Shown piece by piece: positions 59,619 through 64,000 of a stretch of DNA of 64,000 bases (its first letter is position 1; every line of letters starts with the position of its first letter). Source of the DNA: Vreelandella boliviensis LC1. Lineage in GTDB: Bacteria > Pseudomonadota > Gammaproteobacteria > Pseudomonadales > Halomonadaceae. A program made the position numbers and the translations under genes. The notes below the pieces were generated by a model. The model had not been told where the DNA came from, ran no database searches, and saw only the letters and a list, made by a program, of their open reading frames with translations. The stretch lies in the NCBI RefSeq assembly GCF_000236035.1, contig NZ_JH393257.1:1148408-1212407 (forward strand). Direction: 5' to 3'.

Positions 59619-59670
59619 GATGTTCCCCTAAGAAAGCTGTGTTTAATCAAATACTGTTGTTAATTAATAG

Positions 59671-60360
59671 TTAAAGAATTTGTTTAACGTCATTCAGACT
59701 GATCTGGCCGTAAATAGCGCCTAGATCCAGCCGAACGCTGCCACTGCCATCATTAGGCGTCACCCGGTTGACCACTGCGTACTGTAAGGCCGTAGATTCT
59801 ATTTTTTCCCCTTGAGCATCGGTTGCCTCTAACTGAACCGAATACCGACCGCTGGCAACCGCTTCTTTCTGGTCATTTAAACCGCCCCAGTCGAATGAGT
59901 GGACGCCCGCATCCAGCGACTCCAGATCAAGACGCCTAACGACTTGGCCACCGTCACCGACGATTGTCGCTTTAACGTTCGCTGCCGGTTTGGCCAACTC
60001 TATGCCAAAGGGTGTGGTGTAAGAATTCCCGTCGTCGTCCTGTCCTAATAAAACATCCTTGCCAGGTACCATGACGCCTTTACCAATTAGGCCGCTCGCC
60101 TGCAGTGCCTGATTGGCATCCATTTGGCTGGTGATACCTTTTAGCGTGCTATTCAGCTCTTCAATGCCGCTGACCGTGTTAATTTGCGCTAACTGCGAGG
60201 TCATCTCCGAATTTTCCATCGGCTTAAGCGGATCTTGATTCTGTAGCTGGGTGATCAGCAGCGTCATAAAGCTTTGACGCAGCTCATCGGATTGGCGGGC
60301 AGAGAGACCATTAGCACCGCTGCCATTTACGCTATTCAATACACTCGTATCGACATTCAT
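59671..60360 (-). CDS. flgD: Hook cap/scaffold protein FlgD
   Basis: The 229 residues have the conserved FMTLLITQLQNQDPLKPMENSEMTSQLAQ motif and a FLIK-like beta C-terminal half. Needed for hook assembly. It sits between flgC and flgE. Confidence 0.96.
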   Translation of the reverse strand: MNVDTSVLNSVNGSGANGLSARQSDELRQSFMTLLITQLQNQDPLKPMENSEMTSQLAQINTVSGIEELNSTLKGITSQMDANQALQASGLIGKGVMVPGKDVLLGQDDDGNSYTTPFGIELAKPAANVKATIVGDGGQVVRRLDLESLDAGVHSFDWGGLNDQKEAVASGRYSVQLEATDAQGEKIESTALQYAVVNRVTPNDGSGSVRLDLGAIYGQISLNDVKQIL

Positions 60361-60363
60361 GGC

Positions 60364-60774
60364 TTACCCCTCACCCAGCGACAGCGTCTGCATCAGCATC
60401 TGCTTACTGGTATTAAATACTTCAATGTTGGCTTGATAGGAGCGCGAAGCAGAAATCATATTGACCATTTCATGCACGGGCTCAACGTTGGGCTTTGCTA
60501 CATAGCCCTCTTCATCAGCTGCCGGATGGCTGGGCATATATTCCATGCGCAGAGGCGAATCGTCTTCCACCACCTCGGTAACACGCACGCCGCCAACGCC
60601 ATAGCGGTTGCCTTGTGCCAGAGTCTCAAACATTACCTGTTTCGCTCGATAGGTTTCACCATCAGGGCCGGCCACGCTATCGGCATTGGCCATATTGCTA
60701 GCGGTAACGTTCATCCGCTGAGACTGAGCACTCATTGCCGAGCTGGCAATATCAAACGTAGAGAACATCGACAT
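60364..60774 (-). CDS. flgC: Proximal rod protein FlgC
   Basis: The 136 residues have AMSAQSQRMNVTASNMANADS and the C-terminal VHEMVNMISASRSYQANIEVFN. Normal length, 3 bases before flgD. Confidence 0.97.
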   Translation of the reverse strand: MSMFSTFDIASSAMSAQSQRMNVTASNMANADSVAGPDGETYRAKQVMFETLAQGNRYGVGGVRVTEVVEDDSPLRMEYMPSHPAADEEGYVAKPNVEPVHEMVNMISASRSYQANIEVFNTSKQMLMQTLSLGEG

Positions 60775-60805
60775 CGTTGGTTAACTCCTCACTAATTTGG
60801 TCTGG

Positions 60806-61240
60806 TTATTCGGGCTGCATGGCATTTTTCAGCCCTTGAATACGGCTGTTGAGCATCGTGAGTCCGACTTGATAACGAACAGCGTTATCAGCAAACTGCG
60901 TGCGCTCACGATCCATATCAACCGTATTTCCATCCAAACTAGGCTGGTCGGGAATGCGGTAAAGTAAATCGGCGTTGCCCGCTCCACGCCATGCGGGGCC
61001 TTCTCCAGCAATATGGCTACCAACGGTTCGCGCTAAAGCCAGCCCGCCGCCGGTATTACTAGATGCATTCTGAGTACCGTCTACTGCTTTTTTCAGCTCA
61101 CTCGCAAAATCGATGTCACGCGCCTTGTAGTTAGGCGTATCGGCATTGGCGATATTAGCCGCTAACACCTCGTGCCGCGCTTGACGTAACCCTACGGCTT
61201 GCTGATGAAAATTAAAGGCAGATTCCAGTTGATCAATCAT
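60806..61240 (-). CDS. flgB: Proximal rod protein FlgB
   Basis: The 144 residues from ATG 61240 start MIDQLESAFNFHQQAVGLR and contain VLAANIANADTPNYKARDIDF. GAGGG lies six bases upstream. The open frame extends ~78 codons further but through the divergent promoter region, so that is rejected. First gene of flgBCDEFGHIJ. Confidence 0.96.
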   Translation of the reverse strand: MIDQLESAFNFHQQAVGLRQARHEVLAANIANADTPNYKARDIDFASELKKAVDGTQNASSNTGGGLALARTVGSHIAGEGPAWRGAGNADLLYRIPDQPSLDGNTVDMDRERTQFADNAVRYQVGLTMLNSRIQGLKNAMQPE

Positions 61241-61304
61241 GCCGACCCTCGCTTTGAGGCAAAAAATAAAATGGATTTTGTAGATGATGAAGAATACGTC
61301 TGTA

Positions 61305-61346
61305 GCTGTCAGCCTAAAGCATGGAACAGCTGTCGTTTCTGCCAGC
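61305..61346. promoter_or_regulatory. Candidate FlhD4C2 box between flgA and flgB
   Basis: An imperfect inverted repeat: GCTGTCAG... at 61305-61320 and GTCGTTTCTGCCAGC at 61332-61346. The right half contains TTTCTGCCA, the core of the FlhDC half-site, and the spacer is 11 bases. It lies in the 200-base divergent gap between flgB and flgA, where E. coli also has an FlhDC site. Confidence 0.6.
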
Positions 61347-61442
61347 ATTTCGCGTGATACGGCTACTGCCTTTTCGCTAGAATAAACAATGAATATTTCT
61401 CTTTGCTCTCCTTCCTTCGCTCCCAAGTAAGTGGCCTCCCCC

Positions 61443-62159
61443 ATGCTACGACAGCGCTTTACTAAGCCAAGCACGCTTCGCTACTGGCAAGTGATTCTCT
61501 TCTTAGTAATCCTAGGCGTCACTGCTCTAGCCAAGGCTCAGGCTGATGACGACAACCTTCTCCAACAAGTACACCAATTTCTGTACGAAGAGACACAAGC
61601 ATTAGGTGAAGAAGTGGTGATTGATCTACGACCACCGTCTCCACATTTGCCGGAATGCGTCCAGCCGGAGCCTTTTTTACCCAATGCAAATCAAGCCCCC
61701 TTGGGCCGAGTTTCCGTTGGAGTACGTTGCGGTGAAGACAGCCGACAAGTCCGCTACTTGCAGGCCCAAATCGATGTCATTGGTAATTACGTGGTGGCCG
61801 CAAGAGACATTGAGCGGGGCACACTGATTACGTCAAACATGCTCAATGAACGCGGTGGCAACCTTGGTGATCTGTCAGCTCAAGCGCTAACAGCTGAAGA
61901 AGATATCGTGGGTAAAATAGCTCAGCGCCCGATTCGTAGTGGCAGCGCCTTTTTAGCCCATTATTTACAAGCGCCTCATTTAGTTGAACGTGGTCAGCGC
62001 GTCACTGTCATAGCCCAGGGTTCTGCTTTCCGCGTTTCACGCGAAGGCGAAGCGCTTGAAAATGGCTCTCTGGGTGAGCAAGTTAGAGTCCGTTTTGGTT
62101 CACGGGAAATTTTAACTGCTCGCGTCACTGAGCGAGGTATTTTGGTGGTGGATTTTTAG
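61443..62159 (+). CDS. flgA: P-ring assembly chaperone FlgA
   Basis: Periplasmic chaperone for FlgI. The 238 residues have a signal anchor/peptide (VILFLVILGVTALAKAQA) and a C-terminal SAF domain (about 110-170, VVAARDIERGTLITSNML; RPIRSGSAF) plus the VIAQGSAFRVSREGEALENG segment. A GTG at 61431 is in frame but neither start has a clear ribosome binding site. Confidence 0.93.
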   Translation: MLRQRFTKPSTLRYWQVILFLVILGVTALAKAQADDDNLLQQVHQFLYEETQALGEEVVIDLRPPSPHLPECVQPEPFLPNANQAPLGRVSVGVRCGEDSRQVRYLQAQIDVIGNYVVAARDIERGTLITSNMLNERGGNLGDLSAQALTAEEDIVGKIAQRPIRSGSAFLAHYLQAPHLVERGQRVTVIAQGSAFRVSREGEALENGSLGEQVRVRFGSREILTARVTERGILVVDF

Positions 62160-62168
62160 CTTGAAACC

Positions 62169-62195
62169 TAAAGTTATACCCAGCACTGCCGATAG
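62169..62195 (+). promoter_or_regulatory. Sigma-28 (FliA) promoter of flgM-flgN
   Basis: TAAA, exactly 15 bases, GCCGATAG: consensus but for the last base. It begins 10 bases after flgA ends and lies about 60 bases before flgM, giving FlgM a FliA-dependent supply as in enterics. Confidence 0.88.
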
Positions 62196-62257
62196 TTATC
62201 TTTATACAAGCTATACTAAACGCAAAGCGCATCGACGCTGACGATGAGGCAGACGAC

Positions 62258-62524
62258 GTGAATATTGATAACATTAATCCGCTGTTACGCTCTAACCAGG
62301 CCCAGCAGCGTGACGAAACGCAAAAAGCTAACAGCGTTACACCCGCTACACCGGGTGGCACAACACGTGAATCTACTCAGCTGAGCCAATCAAGCATTGA
62401 TGAATCTCAAGATATCGATAGCGCAAAAGTTGAAGAAATACGCGACGCCATTCGCGAGGGCCGCCTTGAAATGAACGCGGAACGTATCGCCGAGGGCCTA
62501 ATTGCTAATCTTAAAGATTTATAA
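62258..62524 (+). CDS. flgM: Anti-sigma-28 factor FlgM
   Basis: The 88 residues are disordered for the first half and end in the FliA-binding helices (VEEIRDAIREGRLEMNAERIAEGLIANL). It is exported through the finished hook-basal body to release FliA. Start GTG 62258 with GAGG eight bases upstream. Confidence 0.95.
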   Translation: MNIDNINPLLRSNQAQQRDETQKANSVTPATPGGTTRESTQLSQSSIDESQDIDSAKVEEIRDAIREGRLEMNAERIAEGLIANLKDL

Positions 62525-62537
62525 GGGAAGCCTGTAA

Positions 62538-62987
62538 ATGAGCCTTGCATCCTTGCTTACCAATCAACAACAGCGCCTTGATGCGCTCATTTCGTTGTTG
62601 TCCAACGAGCAAAATTTATTGACGCAAGGTGACATTGATGGTGATGCACTATCTCAAGTCGCACTAGATAAACAGTCATTATTAGCAGAGCTAGAGCGTA
62701 TCGAGACCCTGCGTCGCAATGTACAAGAACGTCTTGGCTATGCCGAGGGCGCTAACGGCGCCAGAGAGGCTGCTCAGGATGCAGGCTGCCAGACAGCTTG
62801 GGAAAGCTTGCTAGAAAAGAGTGAACGCGCCTCGCGCATGAATGAGCTAACGGGGCAGATGTTGTCCGTACGCATGAAGCACAATCAAGCAATGCTGGAT
62901 TATATCCGTCAAATTGCAGAAAAAACGCTTTATAAACCGGATGGTCGTAATAGCGCCCAACCGGGAAGAATCAACGCTTCCGCCTAA
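62538..62987 (+). CDS. flgN: Flagellar export chaperone FlgN
   Basis: A 149-residue helical chaperone for FlgK and FlgL (LASLLTNQQQRLDALISLLSNEQNLLTQGDIDGDALSQVALDK features). It follows flgM by 13 bases, the usual flgMN order. Confidence 0.92.
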   Translation: MSLASLLTNQQQRLDALISLLSNEQNLLTQGDIDGDALSQVALDKQSLLAELERIETLRRNVQERLGYAEGANGAREAAQDAGCQTAWESLLEKSERASRMNELTGQMLSVRMKHNQAMLDYIRQIAEKTLYKPDGRNSAQPGRINASA

Positions 62988-63064
62988 TATATCTAATCTC
63001 TCGACAAGCTCTCCGCATGACGTTTCAATGAAAGCCCTCATTAGTGGGATTTCAAAGGCTTATC

Positions 63065-63805
63065 ATGTTCAATTTACTACCTCATCATTATACAGCGCTG
63101 GTTATCGGCGCATCGGGGGGAATAGGCGCTGCCATTATTAAGCAGTTACTCTCTTCCTCGCAGGCTGGCCATATTATTGCAGTTAGCCGCCAACCACCAC
63201 GAATTGACGATCCCCGCCTTACTCACCTAATGCTTGATGTCTCTCAAGAGCTAGATAGAAAGGCACTTCAAAAAGAGCTAGCTGCCCGGCCCATTCACTT
63301 CTTTTTCAATGCTATTGGCATTCTTCATGATGAGGCGCAAAAGCTGCTGCCTGAAAAGCGCCTCGATCAGCTTAGCGTCGAAAATCTAGCCCAAACAATG
63401 AATATTAATGCTTTTACGCCGATCTTATTGCTAGCCGCACTGCAAGACTCTTTCAAAGGGACACACCCGACAGTGATTGCCAGCCTTTCCGCTCGTGTTG
63501 GCTCAATCGAAGATAATCAGCTAGGAGGTTGGTACAGCTATCGTGCCAGCAAAGCAGCGCATAACATGCTGCTTAAGACAGCATCCATAGAACTCAAGCG
63601 ACTTAATAAGCAGTCCACCGTGCTTTGCCTGCACCCAGGCACCACCGACACACCACTCTCCAAACCCTTTCAAGCAAGGGTTCCTTACGAGAAGTTATTC
63701 ACACCCACATTTGTAGCAGACCAGTTGCTGTCAGTCATCGCTCAACGAACGCCTGATGATAGTGGTACCTTTTGGGATTGGAATGGCCAATCTATTGATT
63801 GGTAA
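63065..63805 (+). CDS. SDR-family oxidoreductase
   Basis: A 246-residue short-chain dehydrogenase/reductase. Cofactor loop GASGGIG (about 14-20), NNAG-equivalent FNAIGIL, catalytic Ser in ASLSARVG, and YRASK. It resembles the C-factor-like subgroup of SDRs. The substrate cannot be told. ATG 63065 has AAGG seven bases upstream; a GTG at 63044 is rejected. It lies 77 bases after flgN without obvious functional link. Confidence 0.88.
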   Translation: MFNLLPHHYTALVIGASGGIGAAIIKQLLSSSQAGHIIAVSRQPPRIDDPRLTHLMLDVSQELDRKALQKELAARPIHFFFNAIGILHDEAQKLLPEKRLDQLSVENLAQTMNINAFTPILLLAALQDSFKGTHPTVIASLSARVGSIEDNQLGGWYSYRASKAAHNMLLKTASIELKRLNKQSTVLCLHPGTTDTPLSKPFQARVPYEKLFTPTFVADQLLSVIAQRTPDDSGTFWDWNGQSIDW

Positions 63806-63850
63806 TTTGCCGTCTCAAAACTCAGGAAACCAGCTGAGTAGCGACCTAGT

Positions 63851-63887
63851 GTCATCGCGAGTGAAGTGACGCAATCTCGGGGGTTGC
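63851..63887 (+). repeat. REP-like palindromic repeat, copy 1
   Basis: GTCATCGCGAGTGAAGTGAC... followed by GCAATCTCGGGGGTTGC. Same family as copies 2 and 3 in the 195 bases after the SDR gene. Typical of extragenic repeats that read TCATTGCGAGC...GCAATCT. Confidence 0.75.
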
Positions 63888-63895
63888 TTTTAGGT

Positions 63896-63931
63896 GTCAT
63901 TGCGAGCACAGCGCGGCAATCTCGGGGTTGC
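63896..63931 (+). repeat. REP-like palindromic repeat, copy 2
   Basis: GTCATTGCGAGCACAGCGCG then GCAATCTCGGGGTTGC, in the same orientation as copy 1 and 45 bases from it (start to start). Confidence 0.75.
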
Positions 63932-63948
63932 TTGCCACCGCAGGACGG

Positions 63949-63981
63949 AGATGGCCGCGTCGCTACGCTCCTCGCCATGAC
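63949..63981 (-). repeat. REP-like palindromic repeat, copy 3 (inverted)
   Basis: On the minus strand it begins GTCATGGCGAGGAGCGTAGC and continues with GACGCGGCCATCT, matching the head of copies 1 and 2. The opposite orientation makes the three a BIME-like cluster, able to form a hairpin in RNA from the SDR gene. Confidence 0.7.
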
Positions 63982-64000
63982 ATGGCTTTTTTCTTTTTTC

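Noticed and set aside
61241..61474. Upstream extension of flgB
   Set aside because: The open frame passes through the divergent flgA/flgB promoter and FlhDC-like site, and the family N-terminus starts at ATG 61240.
1..64000. CRISPR arrays, tRNA/rRNA genes, insertion sequences, prophage
   Set aside because: No regularly spaced repeats, tRNA-like cloverleaf, rRNA segment or transposase/integrase reading frame was seen.

Overview
The window is 64 kb of bacterial chromosome dominated by a nearly complete flagellar and chemotaxis supercluster. FlhDC, FliA, CheZ, FlgM, an FlgJ with a muramidase domain, a split class II ribonucleotide reductase (NrdJa/NrdJb) and moderate to high GC point to a Gammaproteobacterium. 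The mix of enterobacterial gene order with FlhF and a second, PomAB-like stator suggests a halophilic member such as the Halomonadaceae. That last step is inference, with no 16S or database support.

Layout. (1) 0.1-7.7 kb is non-flagellar: uvrA, a Crp/Fnr-family regulator, nrdJb/nrdJa on the minus strand behind two NrdR-like boxes, and a small secreted protein of unknown function. (2) 7.7-32.9 kb is one long minus-strand regulatory, chemotaxis and export block. In transcription order it reads flhD-flhC, motA-motB, cheA-cheW, MCP, Aer-like MCP, cheR-cheB, MCP, cheY-cheZ, flhB-flhA-flhF-unknown-flhE, fliA, pomA-pomB-like, then a phytochrome-like diguanylate cyclase. This is the E. coli order (flhDC-motAB-cheAW-tar-tap-cheRBYZ-flhBAE) with insertions. 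(3) 33.0-37.2 kb (minus) holds an flhX-like gene, a second fliK-like gene, fliT and fliS behind a sigma-28 promoter, and a PilZ/HD-GYP fusion. (4) 37.5-50 kb holds flaG (+), fliE (-) and the plus-strand operon fliFGHIJK-LMNOPQR. (5) 50-63 kb holds flgL-flgK and flgJIHGFEDCB on the minus strand, then flgA, flgM and flgN on the plus strand. (6) The last kilobase has an SDR oxidoreductase and a cluster of REP-like palindromic repeats.

How it works together. FlhDC (class I) would activate basal-body, export and fliA genes. FlhDC-like boxes are visible between flgA and flgB and upstream of motA. FliA, held by FlgM, would then drive late genes: consensus sigma-28 promoters (TAAA-N15-GCCGATAA type) lie upstream of flaG, flgM and fliS, with a near-consensus one upstream of flgK. 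Two stator pairs, one MotAB-like and one PomAB-like, are encoded. Two c-di-GMP proteins sit inside the cluster. No filament gene (fliC), no filament cap gene (fliD) and no flhG lie in the window.

The most unusual points are FlhF with a ~340-residue extra C-terminal region, followed by an unrecognised gene in the usual flhG slot; a phytochrome-like GGDEF protein whose start lies just after the expected chromophore cysteine; a PilZ/HD-GYP fusion with a broken HHE motif; a large AT-rich helical insertion in the hook protein; and tandem repeats in the FliN N-terminus.
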